A stretch of DNA of 64,000 nt from Clostridium tetanomorphum (GCF_017873215.1 NZ_JAGGKA010000004.1:180525-244524), one strand, 5' to 3'; counted from the stretch's first letter, positions 1-8,898 are shown. Numbers and translations are program-made. The notes: generated by a model from the sequence alone, not told the origin.

Positions 1-1616
1 ATATTAATAAAGCAGTTAAAGAACTTACTGACTTAGGATGGTCAGGTGAAGCAAAAGATAAATTTTTAGAAAATCATATTAAAAAGCAGGAATTCTATAC
101 AAAGCTAGAAGAAGATATAAAATATATGAAAAGTGCTTTAGAAAATGATGAAAAACCAAAAGCAGTTCAATTAAAAAAGCGTAGCGAGGATTTTGAAAAC
201 TGTATAAAGAGGAGTGGAGGAGCAGCCCTTACAAGTGATGATATGGGAGTTATTTCACTTCAATATGGAGGACAATTTCCAATAAATAATAATGTTAATG
301 AATGTACAAACGATTATTATAGAAGGATGAATTCTAAATTTGAAGAAATATTAAATTTAGCAAATAGCTTAAGTTTTACATCATTTTCTATTGAAGGAGA
401 TGTTGAAAATGCAGAGAATTCACTAAGAAATCAAACAATGAGTTTAACGGACTTTGATAATTCATTTAATGTATATTGTAGTGACGTAAGAGATATGGAA
501 GACAATATATGTTCTGTATTTTCAAAAATATCAGGAATAACTGAAGGGATATCTAAATTTAGAGATGTTTCTATTATTTCAGAAAATGGACAAGTAGATA
601 AAAATGAAGTAAGACAATTAATGTTAAAAAATCCAGGAGAATTAACAGCAGAAGAAAAGCAAATACTAGAATATGCAAAAATTGTTTTAGGAGAAGATGA
701 ATATAAGAAAATAAAAGAAACTATATTTACATATGAAGAAGCATGGAAATACATTAAATGTAATGTTTTAGGAATTGATGTAGGATTTAAGACATATTTT
801 CCAAATGAGATATCTAATTTGCCTAAGCAAATAGTTTATCCGATGACTACCCACTCTAATACTCCCATCTTTTTCAAAGTGGGAGTAAAGAGTGGCTATG
901 TCCCTGGATAACGAGTTCTAAGGAGTAAAACTCCTAAGAACTCTGTTTATAAAAAAGAGGGATATACTTATATTTACGATTTAATAGAATGTCCTCCACC
1001 TACATTTAATGGAATAGAACTTCCTAATGATGATATAGTAACAAAAGATGGTGGAGTGATTAGCAATAAATTATATGGTTATAAACTTGTTTATACTAAT
1101 GAACCGAAAGTATTAACAGGGAATGTTTCTGTTTCGCCTATAAAGTGGAAAGGTAAAGCTAAAATTATTAAAGGTAGAGGTAGTGTGGCTAAGGGGGCGG
1201 GTAAAGCTGAACCCGATTTTGGAAAGAAATTGGATTATCTTTTTGGAAAAGCAACAGGGAATCAACACAATCTCGAGAGAACAGCTGGAATGGAAAGTGA
1301 ATTAGCAAAAAAGATGGGGATTACTGATACTCCTGAGAACAGAGAATACATTATGCAGAAAATACGTGAGTCTTACTTAGATAACAGCAGTATATCTAAG
1401 GTAGAACAAATGTCTTATGTTGCGAAAGAGTTACCAGGTAAACCTACTCTAAATTGGACTGGCACAACAAGAGAGACTTTTATAATGGGACCTGATAGAG
1501 GAGCTATGTTGCAGACGCTGTGGGATGATAATGTGCTAAAAAATATCATAGTAAGAGGTGGAAAAGGAGTTAAACCACAAACAATAGAAGAAATATTATC
1601 TCAAATTAAAAAATAA
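1..1616 (+). pseudogene. LXG/WXG-like polymorphic toxin gene, 5' end outside window, interrupted by a small repeat element
   Basis: One reading frame (codons from base 3) is open from the window edge and runs to 1616, broken only by TAA at 909-911. Near the edge it has LGWSG followed by a helical stretch, like the WXG/LXG domains that deliver toxins through the type VII secretion system. The C-terminal part (about 1150-1616, Lys/Gly-rich linker then a domain with KLDYLFGKATGN and MGITDTPENR) looks like a polymorphic-toxin tip; I do not recognise its enzyme class. The stop lies inside a 106-bp insertion at 840-945 flanked by TTTAT duplications. Removing 111 bp restores QIVYKKEGYTY across the join, in frame. 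As it stands only a C-terminally truncated product (ending 911) or a restart product (GTG 1056) could be made. The next gene is a likely immunity gene. The LXG assignment is moderate; the insertion is read directly. Confidence 0.72.
840..945 (-). mobile_element. MITE-like repeat element, 106-bp copy inside the toxin gene
   Basis: This is a short form of the element at 12673-12900 and 16194-16320, in the opposite orientation. The ends are CCGATGACTAC and AGAACTCTG. It is flanked by TTTAT at 835-839 and 946-950, the reverse complement of the ATAAA duplicated at the other copies. It contains paired blocks such as GGAGTAAAACTCC that would fold as hairpins and has no coding capacity. No clear terminal inverted repeats are seen, so the mobilising transposase family is unknown. 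Confidence 0.8.
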
Positions 1617-1639
1617 TAGATAGAAAGAGGCGATTATTT

Positions 1640-2173
1640 TTGAAAATTGCATTTGGAGAAAAAGCTATTTCATTACAAAAATTTGAAAATGAATATGAAT
1701 TTTGTGAGTATTTGGAATCGTGTGATTCAAGTTTGTTACTAAGCTACAATGAAGATTATTCAGATACGTATGATACAATAACACTGCATTGTGAAGAGAA
1801 ATTCTCCATTGGAATAAAGTATGATTGGCATGGATTACAACCTAATATTTTAATCCTTCCGAAAACTCAAAAGATAGTTTGTTCATTTGAGAACGAGATT
1901 GTATGTATTAATTGTGAATCAAAAGTTGTAGATTTCAGACATTCATTGAATTCACTTGTCTTTTCAATAATTCATGTAGAAGATTTGAGCCTAATTATTG
2001 TGATACATGAGTTTGGAGTATTTGTGATAAATGAAAAAGGACAGAAAATATGGGCTTGCGGTGGGACAGACATTATACAAGATTATAAGTTAGTTGATAA
2101 ATGTATCAATATTCGATGTGCAGATGGATACGAGATTGCTTACTCTATAGTAGACGGGAAAGCTATTTGTTAG
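1640..2173 (+). CDS. probable immunity protein for the upstream toxin
   Basis: A 177-residue acidic cytosolic-type protein with no signal peptide or membrane segment. It starts at TTG 1640, 12 bases after an AGAGGCG ribosome site, and lies 23 bp after the toxin frame. Position immediately 3' of a polymorphic toxin C-terminus is the usual place for the cognate immunity protein, which binds and blocks the toxin tip. I recognise no named immunity family: the sequence is mainly beta-strand-like, with repeated I/V-rich segments (NILILPK, LSLIIVIHEFGVFVI). Role is inferred from context only. It is intact although its toxin is broken, which would still protect against toxin from sister cells. Confidence 0.6.
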   Translation: MKIAFGEKAISLQKFENEYEFCEYLESCDSSLLLSYNEDYSDTYDTITLHCEEKFSIGIKYDWHGLQPNILILPKTQKIVCSFENEIVCINCESKVVDFRHSLNSLVFSIIHVEDLSLIIVIHEFGVFVINEKGQKIWACGGTDIIQDYKLVDKCINIRCADGYEIAYSIVDGKAIC

Positions 2174-2248
2174 AAACTGGTTGAAAAAATTTAAAAAACT
2201 TACTAAAAGTAATAAAGAATAACACAAATAAGGAGAAATGTATTTTTA

Positions 2249-2470
2249 ATGAGCAAGAGTAAGAAGGTTAAGAAAACAAAAAAAGGCAAAGTTGCAATAT
2301 GAACTGAAGAACAATATGAAGAATACCTAGCAGGATTATATGGTATGGAATATATTGCAGGTTTTACTGAAGTTGGTATATCTTATGGAGTATTTAGAGA
2401 AGATTTAGAGGTATATGGTGGAAATAAATTTAATTATCCGAGAGAATTTGATGATAAAATATCATTCTAA
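2249..2470 (+). pseudogene. small conserved gene with a nonsense codon at position 18
   Basis: ATG 2249 has a good AAGGAG site at 2230-2235. The frame gives a Lys-rich start (MSKSKKVKKTKKGKVAI), then TGA at 2300-2302, then continues cleanly as TEEQYEEYLAGLYGMEY and onward to TAA at 2468-2470, 74 codons in all. TGG to TGA would explain the stop. Family not recognised; context suggests an accessory gene of the toxin locus. Confidence 0.6.
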
Positions 2471-2557
2471 ATAAAAAAATCCCATGTTAAACAATTCAGT
2501 TATGTAAGGATTTTTGGAAAAACAAAAATAATAAATATAGTAAGGATGTAATAAAAA

Positions 2558-4216
2558 ATGAATTATAATGAGTTTATCAAAGCGGTGGATAAAAAACTAG
2601 CTACTATGGATGAAAGAGAGAAAGAAAAATGGATACATAACTTAGCACGTACAATTCAAGAAAATGAAAGATGTAAATTTTTAAATTCTCTAAATGGTGA
2701 AAATAACTGTGGCGAGATTATTTATGATATTAAAGAAATACAAGAGTGGTGTGAAAAAATACAAAATGGAGATATTTATTTTGAATGTAGTTATTGTGAA
2801 GTATATGGTGAAAATTATTGGAGAGATTATTCCTATGAGTATTATGATACCTATGAAATAGGAAAAAAGCTAACTTTTGCATTTCAAGTAGCTGAAGACT
2901 TATTATATCAAAAAAAATATGAAAAAGCTTCAGTTTTATACAATTTGCTTATAGATATGGTATTTCAAGCATATGATAGTGACTCAGAAGAGATAATGGA
3001 ATTAGGAATTGAAGAATTAGTTGATGAAAACTTGGTTTCTTTAAATTTAAAGAAAATAGTTCTTAACTTACTATATGCAAAATATCAAACTTCTAATGGA
3101 GAAGAGAGGGTACAGGCAATTTATAGTTATATCAAATTGAATATTTCAAGAGATATAAAGCTGGAAGAATTTTTTACTATAGGGACAGAAGAGTTAGTAG
3201 GAATAGGTGTATTTTTAGAAGAATGGATTGCTTTTTTGAAGTGTGAAGATGGAGACTTAGCAGGAAACTTACTTTTTGAGGCTTGTATGCTTCAAGGGGA
3301 CATCGAAATGTTATGTGACACAGCTAGAGAAATGGTACAAAAGCACCCTGTTTTGTATTTAAGAGCATGTGAATACTTAATTGATGAAAGAAAAGATACT
3401 GAATGTGAAAAAATAGGATTAGAAGCGATTAGTTTACTGAATGAAGAGTTAAATATTAGAGGCAAGGTGGCAGATTTAACTGCAAAGGCTGCAAAAGAAT
3501 TAGGACATACAGAAGTTGTTTGGAAATGCTATAAAGCAGCTTTTCATTCGGAATCAACACTAAACCACTATTTAAGACTTTTTGAAGCTGAAAATTATGA
3601 GAATATAACAGATATTAATACTATGAAACTAAGAATATTACCTGAAAAATCATTTATAGATTTTAATAATATTAACAATCAAATGAAAATCAATAATATT
3701 TCACTGGAACATAAAAAAATACTTCGTTTCTTTAATGGAGAATTCGATTATATTTATGAAGAATGTAAGAAAGATAAAACTTACTTAGGTTGGAGTAATA
3801 ATAGTAAGGGTATATTTGTACCATTATTTATTCTATATTTAGGCCAAAGCCATAGCCTTTCTAAGGCCGGTGAAAAATTAATAGAAGGCTTAAAATGTAG
3901 GCTAAATTATTCAAATGATGATGATAAAAATTTAGTTGAACGTTTTTTTATCTGGAAGGACAAAATTAAAATAACAAGTGAACAATATGAAAAATATATT
4001 ACTTGGCTACACTCAGAGGTTGACAAAAGAACTGATGCAGTTGTAGGTGGAGGTTTTAGGGGAAGCTATTACAAAGCAGCAGTACTCATATCTGCACTAG
4101 GAGAAACAATGGAATCACATGGTAATATAGGCACAAAGATAAATATTATAGAGAATTATAAAAAAATCTATTCTAAGAAGAGAGCATTTAAAGCGGAATT
4201 TGAAGTTTTGAAATAG
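2558..4216 (+). CDS. large hypothetical protein, repeat-helical, that has lost its SEC-C tail
   Basis: A 552-residue acidic, almost wholly helical protein without signal peptide or membrane segments. ATG 2558 follows a weak AAGGATG site. Residues around 290-340 (KVADLTAKAAKELGHTEVV and following) resemble tetratricopeptide-type helical repeats. The frame ends FEVLK then TAG. In the next frame the sequence continues as IGRKDPCLCGSGKKYKKCCG, a textbook SEC-C zinc motif; one extra A in the run at 4211-4213 would join the two. The ancestral protein therefore probably ended in SEC-C. SEC-C proteins occur near toxin and defence loci, but no function can be given. A -1 ribosomal slip could also restore the tail, though no strong slippery site is seen. 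Confidence 0.75.
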   Translation: MNYNEFIKAVDKKLATMDEREKEKWIHNLARTIQENERCKFLNSLNGENNCGEIIYDIKEIQEWCEKIQNGDIYFECSYCEVYGENYWRDYSYEYYDTYEIGKKLTFAFQVAEDLLYQKKYEKASVLYNLLIDMVFQAYDSDSEEIMELGIEELVDENLVSLNLKKIVLNLLYAKYQTSNGEERVQAIYSYIKLNISRDIKLEEFFTIGTEELVGIGVFLEEWIAFLKCEDGDLAGNLLFEACMLQGDIEMLCDTAREMVQKHPVLYLRACEYLIDERKDTECEKIGLEAISLLNEELNIRGKVADLTAKAAKELGHTEVVWKCYKAAFHSESTLNHYLRLFEAENYENITDINTMKLRILPEKSFIDFNNINNQMKINNISLEHKKILRFFNGEFDYIYEECKKDKTYLGWSNNSKGIFVPLFILYLGQSHSLSKAGEKLIEGLKCRLNYSNDDDKNLVERFFIWKDKIKITSEQYEKYITWLHSEVDKRTDAVVGGGFRGSYYKAAVLISALGETMESHGNIGTKINIIENYKKIYSKKRAFKAEFEVLK

Positions 4217-4278
4217 GGAGAAAAGATCCGTGTCTTTGTGGAAGTGGTAAGAAGTACAAAAAATGTTGTGGAAAATAG
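4211..4278 (+). pseudogene. SEC-C zinc motif detached from the upstream gene by one base
   Basis: Read one frame off from the 552-residue gene, this encodes GRKDPCLCGSGKKYKKCC then GK and TAG at 4276-4278. The CxC...CC spacing is that of SEC-C, which binds one zinc ion. There is no start codon of its own. Confidence 0.75.
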
Positions 4279-4298
4279 TAAAGTAGTGAGAAGGTATT

Positions 4299-4752
4299 GT
4301 GATAGAAACATCAAAAATAAAAGAAGAATTTGAAAAGGTTGAAAGCGAAAATTATAAATTTAGAACATACTTAAAAAATCGTGCAGATATAGATGAATTA
4401 GATGAGCAATTTTTAGAATTACATAATGAATTATTTAAAAAATTATGATTGCAGTAAATGCAGAAATTGCTGCAAAGAGTATTTAGTAACATTTGAAGAA
4501 AATGAAATAGATCAAGTTTCTAAGCTACTTAAAATAACAAAGAAAGAATTTATGGATAAGTATATAGAGGAGACTATCAATGGATATGAGGTAAAAGGGA
4601 AACCATGCTGCTTTCTAACTGAAAATGGTGCTTGTGAGATTGAAAAGTGTAAATCAGAAGGATGTAGAGAGTACCCATTTACAAATAAGCCAGAAAGATT
4701 ATTCAGTTTGCTTAGTATAATTGATTTTGCAAGTCTTACTAGGATATTTTAA
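4299..4752 (+). pseudogene. YkgJ-type cysteine-cluster protein, frameshifted and 3'-truncated
   Basis: GTG 4299, with a GAGAAGG site at 4288-4294, opens a frame of 49 codons ending ELFKKL at TGA 4446-4448. The overlapping next frame continues with YDCSKCRNCCKEYLVTFEENE, then CCFLTENGACEI and CREYPFTNKPERLFSLLSIIDFA. This is the cysteine pattern of the YkgJ/UPF0153 zinc- or iron-binding cluster family. One base too many in the A/T run at 4437-4445 breaks it. The 3' end also departs from the family after about residue 100 and stops at 4752, so it has at least two lesions. Confidence 0.7.
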
Positions 4753-4824
4753 CACCATCCTTGGAATTATTAAAGGTGCTAAAACTTTGACGCTTACGTT
4801 GTAACTAGGGTATGGGGTATTTAA

Positions 4825-5157
4825 TATACAAATCAGGATAACATTGAAGATATAAATAAAAATAATGAAGAATATATTGATAATACTGAAGTGCTTAGAT
4901 ATTGGAATGAAAAAAGTATTTTAAGTGAATCTATAGAGAGTTTTTTAAATAAATTTAAAGAATTTATAGATAGGGAGTTTGTAAATTATAAGGAGAATGA
5001 CTTTATCTTAGATATTCATGATAAAACTTCCATAATTAAAATAATAATAAAATATACAAGGTATAAGAATATAATTTTAAGTAAAAATGCATGGGAATGG
5101 ATTGAAGATGAAAATGAGTTAAATGTTCTTAAAAATTATTTATATAATAGGTTATAA
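4825..5157 (+). pseudogene. gene fragment lacking a start, possibly a SUKH/SMI1-like immunity remnant
   Basis: Open from after the stop at 4822-4824 to TAA 5155-5157, about 110 codons with no ATG near the 5' end (GTG at 4891 has no ribosome site). It begins in acidic residues and contains LRYWNEKSILSESIESFLNKF, which loosely resembles the C-terminal part of SMI1/KNR4 (SUKH) immunity proteins. That likeness is weak. It sits between a broken cysteine-cluster gene and a broken toxin-antitoxin pair. Confidence 0.4.
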
Positions 5158-5160
5158 TAA

Positions 5161-5247
5161 TTATATAAAGATTTGCAGAAAGTAAGTGAGAGTAGTTTGG
5201 ATTTTTGGAATAATGATATAGATGATGAGGTGTGGAGTGATGTATAA
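5161..5247 (+). pseudogene. C-terminal remnant of an antitoxin for the adjacent MazF-like toxin
   Basis: The 28 codons after two stop codons encode LQKVSESSLDFWNNDIDDEV and end at TAA 5245-5247, overlapping the toxin ATG at 5240 by 8 bases. An acidic C-terminus with a Trp-containing SLDFW segment overlapping a toxin start is typical of MazE-like antitoxin tails. The N-terminal DNA-binding half is missing. Confidence 0.5.
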
Positions 5248-5587
5248 GCAAGGAGATATATTACTTATACCTATTCCTTTCAGCGATTTAACATCAAGTA
5301 AGAAAAGACCTGTCCTAGTATTATCTAATTAACAGTATAATTGTAAAACAGAGGATATAGTTGTTGCAGCAATAACTTCTAATTTACAGTCAAAAGACTG
5401 CTCAATTCAATTTACAAATAATGATTTAATAGAAGGGTCGCTTAAAGTTACTTCTTGTATTAGAGTAGATAAAATATATACATTGTCTAAATATATAGTA
5501 GTTAAAAAATTTGGAAGTGTCAAAAAAGAGATAATTGATAAGGTTAAAATTCAAATCGGTGATTTATTAAAAGAAGAGATTAAATAA
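5240..5587 (+). pseudogene. MazF/PemK-type endoribonuclease toxin, nonsense codon at position 31
   Basis: The frame gives MYKQGDILLIPIPFSDL then KKRPVLVLSN, the N-terminal beta strands of PemK/MazF mRNA-cleaving toxins. TAA at 5330-5332 interrupts it, and it resumes with QYNCKTEDIVVAAITS through VTSCIRVDKIYTLSK to TAA 5585-5587. Full length is 116 codons, normal for the family. Family members usually have an acidic residue or Gln at the stop position, so one substitution explains the loss. The antitoxin is also truncated, consistent with loss of the antitoxin being tolerated once the toxin died. Confidence 0.8.
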
Positions 5588-5606
5588 AGTGTTATTTATA
5601 ACAAAG

Positions 5607-5638
5607 AACATCTATCTATAAATGGTAGGTGTTTTTGT
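5607..5638 (+). terminator. intrinsic terminator after the MazF-like pseudogene
   Basis: Arms AACATCTATC (5607-5616) and GGTAGGTGTT (5624-5633) pair over 10 positions including G-U pairs, with a 7-base loop and TTTTGTT following. Confidence 0.6.
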
Positions 5639-5725
5639 TATTGATAAAAATGAAAAATTATATTTAATCATACAGTGTTATTGGATATAATATTATTAAA
5701 AATAATTAAAGTAAGAGGAATTAAT

Positions 5726-5809
5726 GTGTTGCTTAATAGCAAAGAAATTTGCAGAGCTGAAGGATATGAAAACTATATTCATGAAAAATGTTGTAAAAAG
5801 AATAAGTAA
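5726..5809 (+). pseudogene. damaged copy of a dispersed zinc-finger-like mini-ORF
   Basis: Read from GTG 5726 this gives a peptide ending EICRAEGYENYIHEKCCKKN, closely matching the tails at 50423-50539 and 33400-33453. The first half (the C-x2-C part seen at 50423) is missing. A GAGG site lies at 5715-5718. An alternative start, ATG 5724, would read another frame and looks fortuitous. Confidence 0.55.
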
Positions 5810-5886
5810 AAAGCAAAGCTTCAGGTGAGAAAAGAACAAAAAAGGCTATTTAAATAGTTACTATACTTAAATCATTAATTTTAGTA

Positions 5887-5938
5887 ACAAACCTCATTGA
5901 AAACTGAACCAAAGTAATTTGTTATTAATGAGGTTTGT
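5887..5938. terminator. long inverted repeat, possible bidirectional terminator
   Basis: Perfect 12-bp arms ACAAACCTCATT (5887-5898) and AATGAGGTTTGT (5927-5938) enclose a 28-base loop, and TTTT follows on the plus strand. Confidence 0.5.
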
Positions 5939-6195
5939 TTTATGTTGCTTTGATTATGAAAGAAATACATTGATAGTTCTTTAGTAGCAACCTCACCCCA
6001 TGCTTCAGAGCCATGACCAGGGTGTGAACAATAGGGGACTGATTCCTGTAAAAATACAACATATGCATAGGTAGTATAGAATGTGTTGTTGATGATAGGT
6101 TATAATGTTGTTATGGGATTAATTTTTAAGAATTTACAGAGCATGGAGGAATTAGAGCATGAAATTTTGCTGGAGTACATTAATGGTTAAAAATA
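5939..6195. other. intergenic, no gene seen
   Basis: Short broken frames only. A GGAGGAATAAA site at 6196-6206 serves the exonuclease gene that follows. No clear promoter could be chosen. Confidence 0.5.
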
Positions 6196-6207
6196 TGGAG
6201 GAATAAA

Positions 6208-7140
6208 ATGAATTTTATAGCTATAGATTTTGAAACTGCAAATGAAAAAAGAAATAGTCCATGCTCAATTGGTATTGCTGTTGTAAAGGATGGACATGTT
6301 GTAGAAAGGATATATCATTTAATAAGACCCAAGGAAATGAGATTTATGCCAATTAATATTGGAATCCATGGAATAAGACCAGGTATGGTTGAGAATGAAG
6401 AAGAGTTTGATAAAGTATGGGAGAAGATTAAGCATTATTTCCATGGAAATTTAGTAATAGCTCACAATGCTTCTTTTGATATATCAGTTCTAAGGAAAAC
6501 CTCAGAACTTTATGATATAGAGATACCTGATTTTAAGTATATTTGTACAATGAAACTTGCTAAAAACTTTTATAAAGGAATTGAAAATGCAAAATTAAAT
6601 ACAGTAAATGATTTCTTGGGATATGAGTTTAAGCACCATGATGCACTATATGATGCACTTGCCTGTAGTAACATATTGCTAAATATAGGAGAAGAATTAA
6701 AGTGTGATGATATTAATGAAATTTCTAAATTAGTAGGGGTAACTATTGGAACTGTACATAATAATGGATATAAACCATCACAGATTAAAGGAATGGTAAT
6801 GAAAACATCTAATAGAATTTATGTTCATAAAAAAAGAAGTGTATTTGAAAGGTTAAAAGATGATGAGTTTAAAAATGAAGTGGTGGTGTTTACTGGAAGG
6901 TTATGCTCTATGTCAAGAGATGAAGCTATGTTATTAGTTAGAAGATTTGGAGGAACCACGGGAAGTTCTGTTACGAAAAAGACGACAATTTTAGTGACTA
7001 ATATGAAAGATATAAAAGATTTGCATAGAGAAGAAATGAGTAATAAGCTTAAAAAAGCAGTGGATTTAAATGCAAAGGGACAGGGTATAAAGTTTTTAAA
7101 TGAAGAGGAATTTTTAAAAACAAAGGAGCTGTCGCACTAA
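6208..7140 (+). CDS. DEDDh 3'-5' exonuclease with C-terminal BRCT domain
   Basis: The first 170 residues are an epsilon-type exonuclease: DFETAN carries the first Asp-Glu pair, HNASFDISVL the next Asp, and HHDALYDALA the final His-Asp pair, so all metal-binding residues are present. Residues about 220-305 (VVVFTGRLCSMSRDEA, RRFGGTTGSSVTKKTT) form a BRCT domain like that of bacterial DNA ligase. Exonuclease-BRCT proteins of about 300 residues are common in Firmicutes and probably trim 3' ends during DNA repair or replication; the partner is unknown. ATG 6208 sits 6 bases after GGAGG. The last codons (KELSH and stop) lie within the hairpin repeat shared with 63864, so the natural C-terminus has probably been replaced by that element. 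Confidence 0.88.
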   Translation: MNFIAIDFETANEKRNSPCSIGIAVVKDGHVVERIYHLIRPKEMRFMPINIGIHGIRPGMVENEEEFDKVWEKIKHYFHGNLVIAHNASFDISVLRKTSELYDIEIPDFKYICTMKLAKNFYKGIENAKLNTVNDFLGYEFKHHDALYDALACSNILLNIGEELKCDDINEISKLVGVTIGTVHNNGYKPSQIKGMVMKTSNRIYVHKKRSVFERLKDDEFKNEVVVFTGRLCSMSRDEAMLLVRRFGGTTGSSVTKKTTILVTNMKDIKDLHREEMSNKLKKAVDLNAKGQGIKFLNEEEFLKTKELSH

Positions 7141-7222
7141 AATAATTAGTGTGGCAGTTTTTTACATAAAAACAAATCTCCCACTCAGAAGAGTGGAAGA
7201 CTTATGGTAAAACTAATATATA
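7126..7222 (+). repeat. hairpin-bearing repeat, also at 63864-63962; serves as terminator
   Basis: GCTGTCGCACTAA pairs with TTAGTGTGGCAG and is followed by a T run, then a segment containing CTCCCACTCAGAAGAGTGGAA and TATGGTAAAACTAATATAT. The copy at 63864 matches almost throughout. It ends transcription of the exonuclease gene and may also terminate the facing CoA-transferase operon. It looks like the end of an insertion sequence or a stand-alone repetitive element; no transposase is present. Confidence 0.75.
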
Positions 7223-7884
7223 AGCATATTATATTTCCATTTTTTAACATCATCAGCTATTAGTAAATCAGCCTCAGTGGTCTTTACTACTTCATCAACA
7301 GTTACATCTGGTGCCACTTCCATTAATACTAATCCTTTATCTGTAACCTTCATAACTGCTTTATCAGTAATTATAAGATCAACGCACTTTTTAGCTGATA
7401 AAGGTAATGTGCATTTCTTTAGCACCTTTGGATTACCTTTTTTATCACTATGACTTAAAGCAGCTATTACATATTTTGCTCCTGCTAAAAGGTCCATTGC
7501 ACCGCCCATACCTGGTGCAAAAATTCCCGGTATATTCCAGTTTGCAATATTTCCTTCTTGATCCACTTCTAAAGCGCCTAATACAGTTATATCAACGTGT
7601 CCACCTCTTATTATTGCAAAAGATAGATCCATTTCAAATGTTGATGCTCCTGGCAATAAAGTAATTGGAGCTCCACCAGAATTAGCTAAGTCAGGATCAG
7701 CTTCACCTATGCTTGGAGTTGCACCAAACTTTAATGCACCATTTTCACATTGTAGTATTATTTCCATTCCTTCTGGCAAATAGTCTGCAGCCATGTTTGG
7801 TATACCGAATCCTAAATTAGCAACCATTCCATCTTTAAACTCTTTAGCGATTCTTCTTGCAATTATCTCTTTACTATTCATCAT
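7213..7884 (-). CDS. CoA-transferase beta subunit (butyrate-acetoacetate / acetate CoA-transferase type)
   Basis: 223 residues, the usual length for AtoA/CtfB subunits. It moves CoA between acyl-CoA and a free acid such as acetate, butyrate or acetoacetate; the alpha subunit is encoded just upstream. The QCENGA motif carries the catalytic Glu (residue 47) that forms the glutamyl-CoA intermediate, and NSGGAPITLLPGAS and GHVDITVLGALEVDQ are standard family segments. It follows the alpha gene by 8 bases with a GGGGGAG site, so the two are translated together. The exact substrate cannot be told from sequence: CtfB, AtoA and related types are all possible. Confidence 0.88.
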   Translation of the reverse strand: MMNSKEIIARRIAKEFKDGMVANLGFGIPNMAADYLPEGMEIILQCENGALKFGATPSIGEADPDLANSGGAPITLLPGASTFEMDLSFAIIRGGHVDITVLGALEVDQEGNIANWNIPGIFAPGMGGAMDLLAGAKYVIAALSHSDKKGNPKVLKKCTLPLSAKKCVDLIITDKAVMKVTDKGLVLMEVAPDVTVDEVVKTTEADLLIADDVKKWKYNMLIY

Positions 7885-7892
7885 TTCTCCCC

Positions 7893-8609
7893 CTATTTCA
7901 TTTTATTAGTTCCTGTCCATAAATCTTCAAAATATTCTTTTCTCTCTTTAAAAGAGTCTCCTTGAACTATTATATCTACCAATATTCCTGGTGTTCCAAC
8001 ACTATCAGGTGAAATTTCACCAACTTCTACAATTTCATCTACTTCAGCTATAACTAAATCAGCTGCAAGTGCCATAATTGTATTTGTTCCTTTAGTTGTT
8101 CCTCTATATACGATATTCCCAAGTTTATCAGCTTTATATCCCTTGATTAGCGCAACATCTGCCTTTATTGGTGGAAATACTAAATATTCTTTTCCATCTA
8201 TAGTAAGTTTATCCCTTCCCTTTTCAATTTCAGTTCCAATACCAGTTGGAGTTATAACTGCGCCAAGTCCAGCCCCCCCAGCTCTTATACATTCTACTAC
8301 AGTTCCCATAGGTATAAATTCAACTTCTAATGTACCTGCATTGTATTGTTCTTGTATTTCAGGACAAGTTCCAATATGTGACCCTACAAACTTTTTTATT
8401 TGTTTATTTGCTACAAGCTTGCCAATATCGTGAGTTTGTCCTGGGTGAGAAGATACAGGTTGAATAAGTGTAAGGTCTTTAACATTTGTCTCTGCTAATG
8501 CATCTATCATCTTTAATGGAGCACCTACTCCTAAAAAACCTGCTGTCATAATTTTCATTCCATCTTTAATATTTTCTACTGCTTCTTGTATTGTCTTAAT
8601 CTTTGTCAT
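7893..8609 (-). CDS. CoA-transferase alpha subunit
   Basis: Partner of the beta subunit. ATG at 8609 is chosen because GGGAGG lies 10 bases upstream; the frame is open 12 codons further but without a ribosome site. About 238 residues with the CoA-binding glycine segment AGFLGVGAPLKMID and the conserved SHPGQTHDIGKLV and GGAGLGAVITPTGIGTE stretches of AtoD/CtfA proteins. The pair lets a fermenting clostridium recycle CoA during acid uptake or butyrate formation. The upstream non-coding stretch carries three direct repeats that may control it. Confidence 0.87.
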   Translation of the reverse strand: MTKIKTIQEAVENIKDGMKIMTAGFLGVGAPLKMIDALAETNVKDLTLIQPVSSHPGQTHDIGKLVANKQIKKFVGSHIGTCPEIQEQYNAGTLEVEFIPMGTVVECIRAGGAGLGAVITPTGIGTEIEKGRDKLTIDGKEYLVFPPIKADVALIKGYKADKLGNIVYRGTTKGTNTIMALAADLVIAEVDEIVEVGEISPDSVGTPGILVDIIVQGDSFKERKEYFEDLWTGTNKMK

Positions 8610-8699
8610 TTCTCTATATACCTCCCAAATTTTATAATCTAACAAGGACTATTTGTTTTTAAACAACCCTCCTATTCTTAGAAATTTAATTCTTACATT

Positions 8700-8792
8700 A
8701 TTATTATTCCTATATAATAATTATTGTTCCTATATAATTATTAGTATTATTATTTAATAATAATTATTCCTATATAATGATTATTATACCAC
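8700..8792 (-). promoter_or_regulatory. AT-rich upstream region with three direct repeats ahead of the CoA-transferase operon
   Basis: TTCCTATATAAT occurs three times (near 8706, 8728 and 8769), each followed by TTATT-like sequence, in the 190 bases before the alpha-subunit gene. Regularly repeated 12-mers in a promoter suggest a regulator site; none is recognised. Confidence 0.4.
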
Positions 8793-8898
8793 ATTTATCC
8801 AAATATTGAAAGTATATTATCTAAAGAGCTTTTTATAAGATACTCGTAAACATATAAAAGCTGCTCTAACATTAGAAAGAATGAACTCACCAAAAAAA

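Noticed and set aside
431..754. Minus-strand frame of 107 codons opposite the toxin gene
   Set aside because: Shadow of the plus-strand gene; no ribosome site and low-complexity Phe/Ser content.
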